Shown piece by piece: positions 14,593 to 24,881 of a stretch of DNA of 64,000 bases. The DNA is from Caballeronia sordidicola (lineage in GTDB: Bacteria > Pseudomonadota > Gammaproteobacteria > Burkholderiales > Burkholderiaceae). The stretch is from positions 1 through 64,000 of the forward strand of contig NZ_JNFG01000004.1 in assembly GCF_000729995.1 (NCBI RefSeq), written 5' to 3'. Position 1 is the first letter of the stretch. Every line of letters starts with the position of its first letter. The translations under genes were made by a program, and so were the position numbers. Below the pieces are notes generated by a model, which saw nothing but the letters and a program-made list of their open reading frames with translations, ran no database searches and was not told where the DNA came from.

Positions 14593-15069
14593 ATGACCAA
14601 ACACCACACATACACGCTGCAAGTCGTCTGGACCGGCGATCAGGGCTCCGGCACGTCACGCTACGACGCCTACTCCCGCGATCATCTGGTGCGTGCAGCG
14701 AACAAACCGGCCATCGAGGCATCGAGCGATCCGGCGTTTCGCGGCGACGCCACGCGCCACAACCCGGAGGAGTTGTTCGTCGCGTCGCTGTCGTCGTGCC
14801 ACATGCTCTGGTACCTGCACCTTTGCGCGGTGAATGGCATCGCGGTCACGGGTTACGTGGATGACCCCATTGGCACGATGGAGGAATCGAAACAAGGAAG
14901 CGGCCGCTTCACCGACGTCGTCCTGCGCCCGCAAGTGACAATTGGCGCGGGCGGTGACGTGAAGCTGGCCGGCCGTTTGCACGAGGAAGCGCACAAGTTC
15001 TGCTTTATCGCGAACTCGGTCAACTTCCCCGTCCGATGTGAGCCGTCCACGGACATTTCCACCATCTGA
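14593..15069 (+). CDS. OsmC-family peroxidase
   Basis: A 158-residue OsmC/Ohr-fold protein. The conserved catalytic Cys lies in SLSSCHMLWYL (about residue 74), and a second Cys (about 138, HKFCFIANSVN) lies in the region where OsmC proteins carry the resolving Cys. The family reduces organic hydroperoxides. AAGGAG lies ten bases before the ATG, and the gene follows the lipase by 16 bases, so it is probably the third gene of that unit. Confidence 0.85.
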   Translation: MTKHHTYTLQVVWTGDQGSGTSRYDAYSRDHLVRAANKPAIEASSDPAFRGDATRHNPEELFVASLSSCHMLWYLHLCAVNGIAVTGYVDDPIGTMEESKQGSGRFTDVVLRPQVTIGAGGDVKLAGRLHEEAHKFCFIANSVNFPVRCEPSTDISTI

Positions 15070-15078
15070 CTAACTTGA

Positions 15079-16119
15079 CTATCGCCGGCGTCCGCCCACC
15101 AGCGCTTCCGGATTGGCGACACTCGATGTATCGCCGGCATCGAAGGCGAGGATGTTCTTGAACGCCGCCGTGAAGTAGAGCTCGTAACTCTCCCTCTCCA
15201 CGTACCCGATGTGCGGCGTACAAATGACGTTCTCCATGCGCAGCAGGCTATAACCCTGCAGGATCGGCTCGCTCTCGAATACATCGATGGCAACCATCCC
15301 CGGCCGGTTGTGATGCAGCGCATTGAGCAGCGCGTTTTCTTCGAGCAATTCGGCGCGGCTGGTATTCACAAACAGCGCGGTGGGCTTCATGCGCATCAGG
15401 TCGGCGGCCGTGACAATGCCGCGCGTTTCGTCGTTCAGCCGCAGATGCAACGAGAGCACGTCGCTCTGTTCGAACAGCGCTTCCCGGCTCTCGGCGACAT
15501 CCACACCGTCCGCCCGCGCGGCAGCCTGCGAGTGCTCCCGGCCCCAGACCACCACTTTCATGCCAAACGCCTTGCCGTAACCGGCGAGCAATTGGCCAAT
15601 TTTTCCATATCCCCAGATCCCGAGCGTCTGGCCTCGAAGCACTTGGCCCAAGCCGAAATTCGGCGGCAGCGCGGAGGTCTTCAGACCGGACTGCTGCCAC
15701 GCACCCTGCTTCAGGTTCGCGACGTACTGCGGAATCCGGCGTTGCGCGGCCATGATCAGCGCCCAGGTCAGCTCGGCCGGGGCGATTGGCGAACCGGTGC
15801 CTTCGAGCACGGCGATTCCGCGCTCGGTACAGGCGTCAACTTCAATATGGCCGCCCGCTTTGCCGGTCTGGCTGATCATGCGCAGCCGCGGCAGTTTGTC
15901 GAGCAGTTGCGAGCTGATCCGGGTGCGCTCGCGGATCAAGACGAGCGCTTCTACTTCCGACAGTCTGCTAGCCAACTGTCCGAGTCCGCGCACCGTGTTA
16001 TTGAATACTTTCACCTCGTGATCGGCGAGCAGACTGAAGCAATCGAGCTTGCGAACGGCGTCTTGATAGTCGTCCAGGATGGCAATTTTGATTGGCATGG
16101 ATTGGCTTTTGATAGGCAT
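15079..16119 (-). CDS. D-isomer-specific 2-hydroxyacid dehydrogenase
   Basis: A protein of about 346 residues with the two-domain architecture of NAD-dependent D-2-hydroxyacid dehydrogenases. The nucleotide-binding motif is GIWGYGKIGQLLAGYG (about 150-165). A conserved Arg (NTSRAELL), Glu (FESEP) and His (CTPHIGY) form the catalytic set. The substrate (phosphoglycerate, glyoxylate or another 2-oxoacid) cannot be told. ATG 16119 and ATG 16098 are both possible starts; the conserved part begins at the second (MPIKIAILDDY). It converges with the OsmC gene nine bases away. Confidence 0.85.
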   Translation of the reverse strand: MPIKSQSMPIKIAILDDYQDAVRKLDCFSLLADHEVKVFNNTVRGLGQLASRLSEVEALVLIRERTRISSQLLDKLPRLRMISQTGKAGGHIEVDACTERGIAVLEGTGSPIAPAELTWALIMAAQRRIPQYVANLKQGAWQQSGLKTSALPPNFGLGQVLRGQTLGIWGYGKIGQLLAGYGKAFGMKVVVWGREHSQAAARADGVDVAESREALFEQSDVLSLHLRLNDETRGIVTAADLMRMKPTALFVNTSRAELLEENALLNALHHNRPGMVAIDVFESEPILQGYSLLRMENVICTPHIGYVERESYELYFTAAFKNILAFDAGDTSSVANPEALVGGRRR

Positions 16120-16590
16120 CAAACGTGCTGCGGAAATTCGAGGATGGACAGGAATCGACGTGGTAAGTTCGGGTAACTACGGATAAATCGGGTAATTACG
16201 TATAAATTTGTCGAAATACGGGCATCGCGTCGCGTTAAGCTGCTGGTGTAGCCCGGCGAATTTACCGGTCGCCGGATGGGTGTTTGAAAGAATTCGAATG
16301 CGGAATAGGGCAGTTTAGCCATTCACGTGTCACTAAAGCCGGAAACCGGCAAACGACGGAGACAATTCCTATCCCTTTTTAACAGTTTGTTCCGTGCCGA
16401 CGCAAGCCGCGATTTCAGGACGGCAGTCGCTACCAGACCAGACAACTCCCCGACGCATGCCTTGTTTTTGTGTCGCCGTCTGCCACGTGAATTTCTCCGT
16501 GCAGGCAAACCGGCGACTCGAAATGCGCCTCTCGCGAGCAGCGCCGGCGGGTTGCAAACCGTTTTCTCTTCCAAGAACGGAGTGTGCTCG
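16120..16590. other. pckG upstream region, no gene seen
   Basis: About 470 bases between divergent genes. Open frames extend from pckG upstream into it, but without a ribosome site or homology. It should hold the promoters for pckG and for the dehydrogenase; I cannot place them with confidence. Confidence 0.4.
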
Positions 16591-18444
16591 ATGAACCAGC
16601 CCGCAGTAGTAGATCAAAACGTGGCCGCCGACTGTGACGTACCGGCTTACGTGAAGAACCAGAAACTCATCGAGTGGGTGCAGCAGGTCGCCGCGCTGAC
16701 GAAGCCGGACCGGATCGAATGGTGCGATGGATCGAAGGAAGAATACGACCGCCTGTCACAACTCATGGTCGATGCCGGCACGCTCAAACGCCTCAATCCC
16801 GCCAAACGGCCTAATTCCTACCTTGCCTGCTCGGATCCGTCCGACGTCGCGCGGGTGGAAGATCGCACGTTCATCTGCTCGGCGCGCCCGGAGCAAGCAG
16901 GTCCGACAAACAACTGGATCGATCCTGCTGAAATGCGTCTCACGCTGGACGGTCTCTTCGACGGCTGCATGAGCGGCCGCACGATGTTCGTCGTCCCATT
17001 TTCGATGGGTCCGCTCGGCTCGCCGATCGCACACATTGGCGTGGAATTGACCGACAGCCCATACGTGGTCACCAACATGCGCATCATGACGCGCATGGGA
17101 CGCGCGGTGTACGACGTGCTGGGCGCCGGCGGCCAGTTCGTGCCCTGCGTGCATTCGGTTGGCGCGCCTTTGCAACAGGGGCAGAAGGACGTTCCCTGGC
17201 CATGCAACGATACGAAATACATCGTCCATTTTCCGGAGAGCCGCGAGATCTGGAGCTTTGGTTCGGGTTATGGCGGCAACGCGCTGCTCGGCAAGAAATG
17301 TTTCGCGCTGCGGATTGCATCGACGATGGGACGCGACGAAGGCTGGCTCGCCGAACACATGCTGATTCTCGGCGTGACGTCGCCGGAAGGGCGCAAATAT
17401 CATGTCGCGGCGGCGTTTCCGTCGGCGTGCGGCAAGACCAACTTCGCCATGCTGATTCCGCCGCAAGACATGGCGGGCTGGAAAATCTCCACGATCGGCG
17501 ATGACATCGCCTGGATCAAGCCAGGCCGCGACGGCCGGCTCTACGCGATCAACCCCGAAGCGGGCTACTTCGGCGTGGCGCCGGGCACAAGCGAGAAGAC
17601 CAACTTCAACGCCATGGCGACGCTCAAGGAAAACGTGATCTTCACAAACGTGGCGCTCACCGACGACGGCGACGTCTGGTGGGAAGGCATGACGGACACG
17701 CCGCCGGCGCACCTGATCGACTGGCAGGGCAACGACTGGACGCCCGAGTCGGGCAAGAAGGCGGCACACCCAAACGCACGCTTCACGGCGCCCGCCGCGC
17801 AATGCCCGTCTATCGATGCTGATTGGGAGAATCCGGCCGGCGTTGCGATCGATGCGTTTATCTTCGGCGGCCGCCGCTCCGACACCGTGCCGCTCGTCAC
17901 GGAAGCGCGCAACTGGAACGAGGGCGTCTACATGGCCGCGACCATGGGCTCGGAAACCACCGCCGCCGCGGCCGGCCAGCAGGGCGTGGTCAGGCGCGAC
18001 CCGTTCGCGATGTTGCCGTTCTGCGGCTACAACATGAGCGACTATTTCGACCACTGGCTGAAAGTGGGCGAACGGCTGGAGCGACTCGACGCCAAACTGC
18101 CGAAGTTTTTCTGCGTGAACTGGTTCCGCAAGGACGGCGACGGCAAGTTCGTGTGGCCGGGGTTCGGCGACAACATGCGCGTGCTTAGCTGGATGATCGG
18201 CCGTATCGAAGGCACCGCTAAGGGCGAGGAACATGCGTTCGGGCTTTCGCCGCGCTTTGAGGATATCGACTGGGGCGCACTCGATTTCACCCGCGAGCAA
18301 TTCGAACGCGTTATCTCCGTGCAGGACTCGGCATGGCGGGCTGAGCTCGAACTACACGATGAGTTATTCACGAAACTCGCCCAAGGACTGCCGGCCGAAC
18401 TTGCAGAGACGAAAGCCGCGATCGGAAAGAGGGTCTCGGCCTGA
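16591..18444 (+). CDS. pckG: Phosphoenolpyruvate carboxykinase (GTP)
   Basis: A 617-residue enzyme, the usual length for GTP-dependent PEPCK, which turns oxaloacetate and GTP into PEP and CO2 at the start of gluconeogenesis. The kinase P-loop is [11 protein letters not shown] (about 274-284), containing the reactive Cys typical of the GTP family; FVVPFSMGP and the metal-site region GDDIAWIK are also present. ATG 16591 is chosen: CGGAG lies about eight bases upstream and the conserved protein starts shortly after, although the frame runs 88 codons further upstream. It is transcribed alone. Confidence 0.96.
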   Translation: MNQPAVVDQNVAADCDVPAYVKNQKLIEWVQQVAALTKPDRIEWCDGSKEEYDRLSQLMVDAGTLKRLNPAKRPNSYLACSDPSDVARVEDRTFICSARPEQAGPTNNWIDPAEMRLTLDGLFDGCMSGRTMFVVPFSMGPLGSPIAHIGVELTDSPYVVTNMRIMTRMGRAVYDVLGAGGQFVPCVHSVGAPLQQGQKDVPWPCNDTKYIVHFPESREIWSFGSGYGGNALLGKKCFALRIASTMGRDEGWLAEHMLILGVTSPEGRKYHVAAAFPSACGKTNFAMLIPPQDMAGWKISTIGDDIAWIKPGRDGRLYAINPEAGYFGVAPGTSEKTNFNAMATLKENVIFTNVALTDDGDVWWEGMTDTPPAHLIDWQGNDWTPESGKKAAHPNARFTAPAAQCPSIDADWENPAGVAIDAFIFGGRRSDTVPLVTEARNWNEGVYMAATMGSETTAAAAGQQGVVRRDPFAMLPFCGYNMSDYFDHWLKVGERLERLDAKLPKFFCVNWFRKDGDGKFVWPGFGDNMRVLSWMIGRIEGTAKGEEHAFGLSPRFEDIDWGALDFTREQFERVISVQDSAWRAELELHDELFTKLAQGLPAELAETKAAIGKRVSA

Positions 18445-18779
18445 CTTTTTGTTAAAGCTAGTTAAGCGCGATTAGTGACAGAAGTCGACATAATCGATGA
18501 AATAAGGGCCGCATTAGTGGCCCTTATGCATTTCTCGCCGTACTGCGTCAAAATTGCTTCAGCCAGCTATTCAGAATTGTGTGGGTGGAATTTCCATAGC
18601 GACATCGTTCCGAATTTCGCAACAATGTGCCGTGTTTCACCTTGCCGAATGGCTAAGCGGAAATCTTTTGTCAGAAAAAGTCACATTTAAGGCAACTTCT
18701 GCACGAAAACGGGAGTCCTAGGATAATTCCGAATTGCTTCTGGAATTAAAAGAGGCTGTCTAGCAGCAGGAGTTGTCTC
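18445..18779. other. Intergenic stretch with one hairpin
   Basis: About 335 bases between pckG and the LysR gene. A 71-codon frame at 18475-18690 has no ribosome site or recognisable product. The only structure seen is the inverted repeat at 18502-18527. Confidence 0.4.
18502..18527 (+). terminator. Hairpin downstream of pckG, possible terminator
   Basis: ATAAGGGCC and GGCCCTTAT around an eight-base loop, about 58 bases after the pckG stop. The T-run that follows is poor, so it may be only a 3'-end stabilising stem. Confidence 0.45.
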
Positions 18780-19898
18780 ATGGATCATTTGCAGTCGATG
18801 AAAGTATTCGTCCGTGTGGCGGATCTCGGCAGTTTTGCCCGCGCGGCCGGCGCGATGGATATCTCGAATGCAGTGGCAACACGTCATATTGCTGACCTGG
18901 AAGGGCGCCTGGGCACGCGCTTGCTCAACCGCACCACGCGCAGCCTGTCGCTGACCGAGTCCGGCCAGGTGTACCTGGAACGCGCCCGTCAGATCCTCGA
19001 CGAGCTCGAGGACGTCGAACAAATGGTGGTTGCACGTAACCACGAGCCGGTTGGATCGCTACGAATTGTCGCACCCGTTGTGTTTGGCCTGCACAACCTC
19101 GCGCCCGTGCTGCAGACCTATACGGAGCGGTATCCCAAAGTTGTGCCGGACGTCACGCTGGTCGACCGGCAAGTCGATCTGGTGGAAGAGGGCTTCGACG
19201 TGGGCATTGTGATCGCGCGCCAGATGCGCAGCGCGAGCATTGTCACGCGACGCCTCACGACGGGTTGCCTCACCGTATGCGCCACGCCCGGGTATCTGGA
19301 AAAGCACGGCGTGCCGACGCGGCCGGAAGACCTGTCCGAGCATCCGTCGCTGAGTTTGCCGTCCGAATATTTCGGCGATGAGCGCGTGTTCACCGGCCCG
19401 GAAGGCGAAGTGCGCGTGCGGCCGACGAACGTGATCGTCGCGAACAATACCGAGATGCTGCGCCAGTTCGCGCTGCTCGGCATGGGCATCGCCATCCTGC
19501 CTAGTTACCTGATCGGCAACGACACCACACGCGGCAAGCTCGTGCGCCTGCTGAGCGACTACCAGTTGCCGGAGGTGGAAATCAACGTCGCGTATCCGAG
19601 CCGGCGCCATTTGCCCGCAAAGGTGCGCACGTTCATCGATCACCTGGTCGAGCATTTCAGCCAGACGCCGAATCATCAGCTTAGCGAGCAGTGGGTGAAG
19701 GACGGGTTCGTGAAGCCGGGAGCGCCGGCAATTGACGAACGCAATTCCGAGCCGCTGGTCGCGCACGCAGCTTATGCGGAAGCGGAAGGCGGTGCACGAT
19801 TCGAAGCCGACGTGTCTCCCGCCGATGACAACAAGCTCGGTAGCAAGCCTGCGAAGTCGCGCTCGCGTGCGACGCCGGCCATGCCCTCGCCGTTCTGA
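18780..19898 (+). CDS. LysR-family transcriptional regulator with extended tail
   Basis: A 372-residue LysR-type regulator. The N-terminal winged helix (MDHLQSMKVFVRVADLGSF, then AVATRHIADLEGRLGTRLL) is canonical, and the effector-binding domain runs from about 90 to 295. The last 70 residues form a polar, Ala/Ser/Glu-rich tail not found in most LysR proteins (typical length about 300). It resembles the CrgA/AaeR-like subgroup regulating aromatic or efflux genes. No divergent target is adjacent; pckG upstream and topB downstream are unlikely partners. AGGAG lies before the ATG. Confidence 0.88.
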   Translation: MDHLQSMKVFVRVADLGSFARAAGAMDISNAVATRHIADLEGRLGTRLLNRTTRSLSLTESGQVYLERARQILDELEDVEQMVVARNHEPVGSLRIVAPVVFGLHNLAPVLQTYTERYPKVVPDVTLVDRQVDLVEEGFDVGIVIARQMRSASIVTRRLTTGCLTVCATPGYLEKHGVPTRPEDLSEHPSLSLPSEYFGDERVFTGPEGEVRVRPTNVIVANNTEMLRQFALLGMGIAILPSYLIGNDTTRGKLVRLLSDYQLPEVEINVAYPSRRHLPAKVRTFIDHLVEHFSQTPNHQLSEQWVKDGFVKPGAPAIDERNSEPLVAHAAYAEAEGGARFEADVSPADDNKLGSKPAKSRSRATPAMPSPF

Positions 19899-19945
19899 GG
19901 GGGCCGCTGTGGTGAGACTTCCCCAGTGGTTAAGCGTTGATGAGC

Positions 19946-19982
19946 GAAAAAAAGCCCGCGAATGATTCGCGGGCTTTTTTTA
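19946..19982. terminator. Bidirectional terminator between LysR gene and topB
   Basis: AGCCCGCGAA and TTCGCGGGCT around TGA, with seven A before and seven T after, so it can end transcripts from both sides. Converging genes flank it. Confidence 0.85.
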
Positions 19983-20021
19983 TACTGCCGTGCCTGTTCA
20001 ACCGGCCTCGAAAACTGAAAA

Positions 20022-22658
20022 CTAACCCGCCTTGCGAGCCGGCGCCTTCTTGGCCGCGACTTTCTTCGCAGGCGCCTTCTTCGCCGCAGGCTTCACGGTT
20101 GTTTTCTTGGCAGCCACGGCGACATCGCCGTCACCTTCATCTTCCGCTTCGGTAGCTGCCGCCGCGCCGCGCTTGACGGCCGGTTTCGCACCGGGCTTCG
20201 GCTCTTTCTTCTCGAACTCGAAGCCGATCTTGCCGTCCGGCTGCTTAACCAGGAATGCCTTGAAGTTCCGGCCTGTGCGCGACGACTTGAAACCCGTCAG
20301 CAAGTCCGTGCGGCCTTCCTCAAGCAGCTTCGTCATCTGCTCGCGTGTCATTTCCTGCTGCAGGATCACCTTGCCCGAACGGAAATCGCAGGTCTTCGGA
20401 TTCGCCACCGAGTTCTCGCAGACATAACTCATGCCGTGCTCGTACACCCGCGACTGGCACTTCGGACACGCGCCAACCGGCGTTTGCTCCGAGAAATCCA
20501 CCGGTTCGCCGTCTTCGCCGCCTGAATCCTGACCGAAGTCGAACTCGAGCTTCCAGTTCTTGATTTCGTCATCGAAGGAAAGCTTCAGGATCGCAGAGAA
20601 CGGCCGGCCCATCTTGCTGCGAAAACCCGACAGCGGTCCGATAGTCTTGTCCTTGATCAACTGCTCGACTTCGGGAATTTCGAACTGCCGTCCGCCAGGA
20701 ATCTTCGACATCGAGAATTCGCACTTCGTACAAGCGAATCGCCGATAGTTCTCTTTAATCTGGCTGCCGCAATTCGGGCACGGTGTTTCGAGCGTTGAAT
20801 AATCGCCGGGGATGGTGTCCGAGTCGTATTCCTTCGCGCGCTTCACGATGGTCTGTGTCATGCGCGCGATTTCCTGCATGAACTCGTCGCGCGGGAGCTT
20901 GCCGCGTTCCATCTGCGAGAGCTTGTGCTCCCACTCGCCGGTCAGTTCGGGCGCCGTCAACTCCTCGACGCCGAGACCGCGCAGCAAGGTCATCAACTGG
21001 AACGCCTTCGCCGTCGGAATCAGCTCACGGCCTTCGCGCACCATGTACTTTTCACCCAGCAGCCCTTCGATGACCGCCGCGCGCGTAGCCGGCGTGCCCA
21101 GGCCCTTTGCGGCCATCGCCTCGCGCAATTCCTCGTCTTCAATGAGCTTGCCTGCACCTTCCATGGCCGAGAGCAACGACGCTTCGTTGTAGCGCGCCGG
21201 CGGTTTTGTCACGAGGCCGATCGCCGCGACCTTCTCGACATCGACCTTCTCGTCCTTCTGAACCTGCACGAGATTGGCGTCTTCGCCGCCCACTTCCTTG
21301 CCGTACACCTGCAGCCAACCGGGTTCGACAAGTACCTTGCCTTCGGTCTTGAAATGATGACCGGAAACTTCGGTGATCCGCGTGGTGACGAGATACTCGG
21401 CCGCCGGGAAAAACACCGCGAGGAAACGCTTCACGACCAGGTCGTAGAGCTTCTGCTCCGGCTCGGACAACGCTTTCGGCGCCTGCAGGGTCGGGATGAT
21501 GGCGAAGTGATCGCTGATCTTCGAGTTATCGAAGATGCGCTTGTTCGGCTTCACCCAGCCCTTGTCCAACACCTGCTTCGCGTGCGGCAAGTAGTTGTTG
21601 CTCTCCTTGAGCATCGCGAGCGTGTCTTTCACCGTCGGGATGTAATCCTCGGGCAGAGCGCGGGCGTCAGTACGCGGGTAGGTCAGGACCTTGTGCTTTT
21701 CATACAGCGCCTGAGCAAGGCCGAGCGTGTTCTTGGCCGAAAAGCCAAAGCGGCCGTTGGCCTCGCGCTGCAAGCTGGTCAGGTCGAACAGCAAGGGAGA
21801 CATTTGCGTGGACGGCTTCGCTTCTTCCGTGACCGTACCGGTCTTGCCACGGCAGGCCGCGACAATGGTTTCAGCAGCCGGCAACGCCCACAGCCGCGAA
21901 TCGCGCTGCTCTGGATCGCCCTCGACGCGCTTGAATTTCGGGTCAAACCACCGGCCTTCGTACATGCCCTTCGCAGCGATAAATTCCGCACGCACTTCCC
22001 AATAATCGCGCGGCACGAAACGACGGATCTTTTCCTCGCGCTCCACGACAATAGACAACGTTGGCGTCTGAACCCGGCCAACAGTCGTCAGGAAGAAACC
22101 GCCGCCCTTGCTGTTGAACGCGGTCATCGCGCGCGTACCGTTGATGCCCACGAGCCAGTCGGCTTCGGAGCGGCAACGGGCGGCGTCCGCGAGCGGCTGC
22201 ATGTCGGCGTCGCTGCGCAGATGAGCAAATCCGTCGCGGATGGAGCCGGCGGTCATCGACTGGAGCCAGAGGCGCTGCACCGGCTGCTTGGCTTTTGCGT
22301 GTTGCGCTATCAGGCGAAAAATCAGCTCGCCTTCGCGCCCCGCGTCACAGGCGTTGATCAGGCGATCGACGTCCTTGCGTTTGAGCAGCTTGGTCAGCAC
22401 TTTCAACCGCGATTCGCTCTTGGCGATCGGATTCAGATCGAAATGCGGCGGGATGACGGGCAAATTGGCGAAGCTCCACTTGCCGCGCTTGACCTCGTAC
22501 TCCTCCGGCGCGGCAATTTCGAGCAAGTGGCCGACAGCCGACGACAGCACGTAGTCTTCGCTTTCGTAATATTCGTCATGCTTGGTGAAGCCGCCCAAAG
22601 CGCGCGCGATGTCGTTCGCGACAGAAGGCTTTTCAGCAATGATCAGGGCTTTGGACAT
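20022..22658 (-). CDS. topB: DNA topoisomerase III
   Basis: An 878-residue type IA topoisomerase. The N-terminal Toprim domain (KALIIAEKPSVANDIARAL, Glu in AEKPS, DxD-like NACDAGREGE) is followed by the topoisomerase core with the catalytic Tyr in TYPRTDAR. Zinc-ribbon modules with CPNCG/CTKC (about 600-625) and CPKC (about 715) come next, and a Lys/Ala/Pro-rich tail of about 30 residues (KKAPAKK repeats) ends the protein. Type IA enzymes decatenate replication intermediates using single-strand passage. The basic tail is usual for Burkholderia proteins that bind DNA. Confidence 0.95.
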   Translation of the reverse strand: MSKALIIAEKPSVANDIARALGGFTKHDEYYESEDYVLSSAVGHLLEIAAPEEYEVKRGKWSFANLPVIPPHFDLNPIAKSESRLKVLTKLLKRKDVDRLINACDAGREGELIFRLIAQHAKAKQPVQRLWLQSMTAGSIRDGFAHLRSDADMQPLADAARCRSEADWLVGINGTRAMTAFNSKGGGFFLTTVGRVQTPTLSIVVEREEKIRRFVPRDYWEVRAEFIAAKGMYEGRWFDPKFKRVEGDPEQRDSRLWALPAAETIVAACRGKTGTVTEEAKPSTQMSPLLFDLTSLQREANGRFGFSAKNTLGLAQALYEKHKVLTYPRTDARALPEDYIPTVKDTLAMLKESNNYLPHAKQVLDKGWVKPNKRIFDNSKISDHFAIIPTLQAPKALSEPEQKLYDLVVKRFLAVFFPAAEYLVTTRITEVSGHHFKTEGKVLVEPGWLQVYGKEVGGEDANLVQVQKDEKVDVEKVAAIGLVTKPPARYNEASLLSAMEGAGKLIEDEELREAMAAKGLGTPATRAAVIEGLLGEKYMVREGRELIPTAKAFQLMTLLRGLGVEELTAPELTGEWEHKLSQMERGKLPRDEFMQEIARMTQTIVKRAKEYDSDTIPGDYSTLETPCPNCGSQIKENYRRFACTKCEFSMSKIPGGRQFEIPEVEQLIKDKTIGPLSGFRSKMGRPFSAILKLSFDDEIKNWKLEFDFGQDSGGEDGEPVDFSEQTPVGACPKCQSRVYEHGMSYVCENSVANPKTCDFRSGKVILQQEMTREQMTKLLEEGRTDLLTGFKSSRTGRNFKAFLVKQPDGKIGFEFEKKEPKPGAKPAVKRGAAAATEAEDEGDGDVAVAAKKTTVKPAAKKAPAKKVAAKKAPARKAG

Positions 22659-22894
22659 GACTCGATTCTAGTTAGGGACTGGCATGAGGCCGGGTTTCGG
22701 GGGCTTGCGCCACCGCGGTTCGGGCCCGTTAACGTCCGCTTTATAGCATATGGCGTGCGGCGCGCGGTCTGGCATTTGGTGAAACGCGGGGTGCCGAACG
22801 GTGAATGTGGTTGCTTTGTGATGCAAGCGCGAAAGCCGTTTCAGCTTACGGGCGTGCATTGTTGCGCATGATGTTCTTGCCGGATGGATTCGAC

Positions 22895-23272
22895 TCAAGC
22901 GGCGACCAGGGCGGGCCGGATCTTCGGCGCACCCACCACGCCCGGCAACGCGCTGAGGTCGGTCAACATGCGCGCAACAATCGACGTTTGCGGCAGCACC
23001 GTTCCAAAAAACCGGGTTGTCACGGCGTCTTCGATCAAGACGGTCGGAAAATTTTCCACATCGAGGTCATCGAAGCGATCCGCCTGGTTTTCGATGTCAA
23101 TCCATGCAAAGCAGATATCCGGATGGGCATCGGCAAGCAGGTTGAAACCCTCGCGATAATCGCGGCACGTCCCGCACCATTCGGCGCACAGGCAGGCGAC
23201 GAGCAGCGTGCCGGCGCTGGCCAGGCGCTCGGCAATCTGATCGGCGTCGGTGTCGAGATTCAGCGCGGGCAT
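22895..23272 (-). CDS. Thioredoxin-family protein
   Basis: A 125-residue thioredoxin-fold protein with the active site WCGTC (about residues 32-36), instead of the usual WCGPC. There is no signal peptide, so it is cytoplasmic. It lies between dprA and topB, all leftward, with a gap of over 200 bases on the topB side. It could act as a disulphide reductase or a redox helper; the partner is unknown. Confidence 0.85.
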   Translation of the reverse strand: MPALNLDTDADQIAERLASAGTLLVACLCAEWCGTCRDYREGFNLLADAHPDICFAWIDIENQADRFDDLDVENFPTVLIEDAVTTRFFGTVLPQTSIVARMLTDLSALPGVVGAPKIRPALVAA

Positions 23273-23356
23273 GGTTCGTTGCAGTCCTTTTCGTCAGTAA
23301 TTTGTTGGCAGTGCAGGGAGCGGATTTTGTCGCGAATGTAGCATGGCGTCGAAAAA

Positions 23357-24670
23357 TCAGCGTTCAAGCCGGGTAAAGCGTCCTCCCGGCAATGCCCCAA
23401 TCCGCCCCGACAATTCGAGCTGGAGCAACAGGCTTTGCAACGTTGCGCCATCCATTTCGGTCCGTTCTGCGAGAATTTCAAGCGTCGCAGGCGAGTGCCC
23501 GAGTGCATCGAGCAGGCGTTCGGCTTCGGGGTTGGCAGGTTTTAGCGATGCGGACGCCCAGGATGCACTCGCCGGCTTGCCGCGAACGATGGAACGTAAG
23601 CCCGACGCGTCCTGTAGCTCCAGCGCGAATTCGCTGGTAGCCGGTTCGGTGCCGGCGTCCTCCGTTGGACGTGTTTTTGCACGCCTTCGCGGCTTGGAAA
23701 CGGGAGCCGCCACCGCCTCGCTTTGAACCGCAATACCAAACTCTTCGAGAATATCTTCGGGCGTTTCCGCAAGCTTCGCCCCCTGCTTGATCATCCGATG
23801 ACACCCGCGCGACAGCGGCGCGTGGATCGATCCGGGAATCGCGAAAACATCGCGCCCCATTTCGTTGGCGAGGCGGGCGGTAATCAAAGAACCCGAGCGA
23901 GTGGCCGCTTCGACGATCAGCACGCCACTCGCCAGCCCCGCGATCAACCGGTTACGCTGCGGAAAGTTTGCCGGCCGGGCCGGCGTACCGAGCGGCCATT
24001 CCGACACGATCGTGCCGCTTAACGCAATTTCGTGCGCCAGCGAGTGATGCAGCGGCGGATAGACGAGATCCGCGCCCGTTCCGATAACCGCAATCGTGCC
24101 GCCTGGACCGCTTAGCCCACCGCGATGCGCCGCGCCATCTATCCCCAACGCGAGCCCCGACACAATCACCAAGCCGGCCTCCGAAAGTGCTTGAGCGAAG
24201 CGGCGAGCGTCGTCGATGCCTTGCGGCGTCGCGCTCCGGCTGCCGACAATAGCAACTGCCCGGGTCTGCAGCAGATCCAACCGCCCCTTTATATATAGCA
24301 ACGGTGGCGGATCTGGCATGGTCAGGAGTGCCGGCGGGTACGCTGAATCCGCAAGCGTGACGATCTTGTTGCCCGGAGCCGACGCCCACTCAAGCGTGCA
24401 CGCGAGGCATTCGTCAAATGAGCCGAGTTCGGAGCGTGACGGTGGGCCAAGAACGGCACGTGCGGCTTTCTCTCCGGCGATGACCGCGAGCGCGTCGAAT
24501 GACTGGTTCAACACGGCTTGCGGCCCGCCGAATTCGGCAAGCAATGCGCGCAGCGCAATGGGCGGCAAACCGCTCGCATTCGCTAGCCGCAGCCAGGCTG
24601 AAACGTCCTGCAATTCGGTTTCTCTCAGACAGGGCTTGGCGTCGGGCGTCGGCAACAGGAAAGGCGTCAT
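23357..24670 (-). CDS. dprA: DNA processing protein DprA (Smf)
   Basis: A 437-residue protein that loads RecA on incoming single-stranded DNA during natural transformation. The N-terminal helical region is followed by the Rossmann-fold core with AIVGSRSATPQG and VSGLALGIDGAAHRGGL, hallmark DprA motifs, and a C-terminal winged helix (about 375-437, PEAERLLDALGHSPATLEIL). Between core and winged helix is a poorly conserved, charged linker. ATG 24670 (MTPFLLP) is chosen; the upstream frame has no ribosome site or homology. It is divergent from def. Confidence 0.93.
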   Translation of the reverse strand: MTPFLLPTPDAKPCLRETELQDVSAWLRLANASGLPPIALRALLAEFGGPQAVLNQSFDALAVIAGEKAARAVLGPPSRSELGSFDECLACTLEWASAPGNKIVTLADSAYPPALLTMPDPPPLLYIKGRLDLLQTRAVAIVGSRSATPQGIDDARRFAQALSEAGLVIVSGLALGIDGAAHRGGLSGPGGTIAVIGTGADLVYPPLHHSLAHEIALSGTIVSEWPLGTPARPANFPQRNRLIAGLASGVLIVEAATRSGSLITARLANEMGRDVFAIPGSIHAPLSRGCHRMIKQGAKLAETPEDILEEFGIAVQSEAVAAPVSKPRRRAKTRPTEDAGTEPATSEFALELQDASGLRSIVRGKPASASWASASLKPANPEAERLLDALGHSPATLEILAERTEMDGATLQSLLLQLELSGRIGALPGGRFTRLER

Positions 24671-24881
24671 GTTAAAATTTTCATATCCCGAAATAAGAAA
24701 GGATTGTCGAGCGGCCCGGTTTCCGGCTGTTCGGACAACGCGTTGCCGCCCACGAGCGGCGCTAAAACGACGTTGAAGCGCTGCGTTTCGGCCCAATCAT
24801 CTTCCCGATACCGGCACTCTTTTACAACCTGGCCGAATGGCCGACTTTCGCGCGCTGCGGCGTGCGTCGATAATCTGAATC

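Noticed and set aside
16756-18300. A 514-codon minus-strand frame opposite pckG
   Set aside because: It is a His/Arg-rich shadow of PEP carboxykinase, without a ribosome site or recognisable family.
20925-22871. A 648-codon frame on the plus strand opposite topB
   Set aside because: It is antisense to a confidently identified topoisomerase III, Arg/His-rich as expected for a shadow of a GC-rich gene, with no ribosome site.
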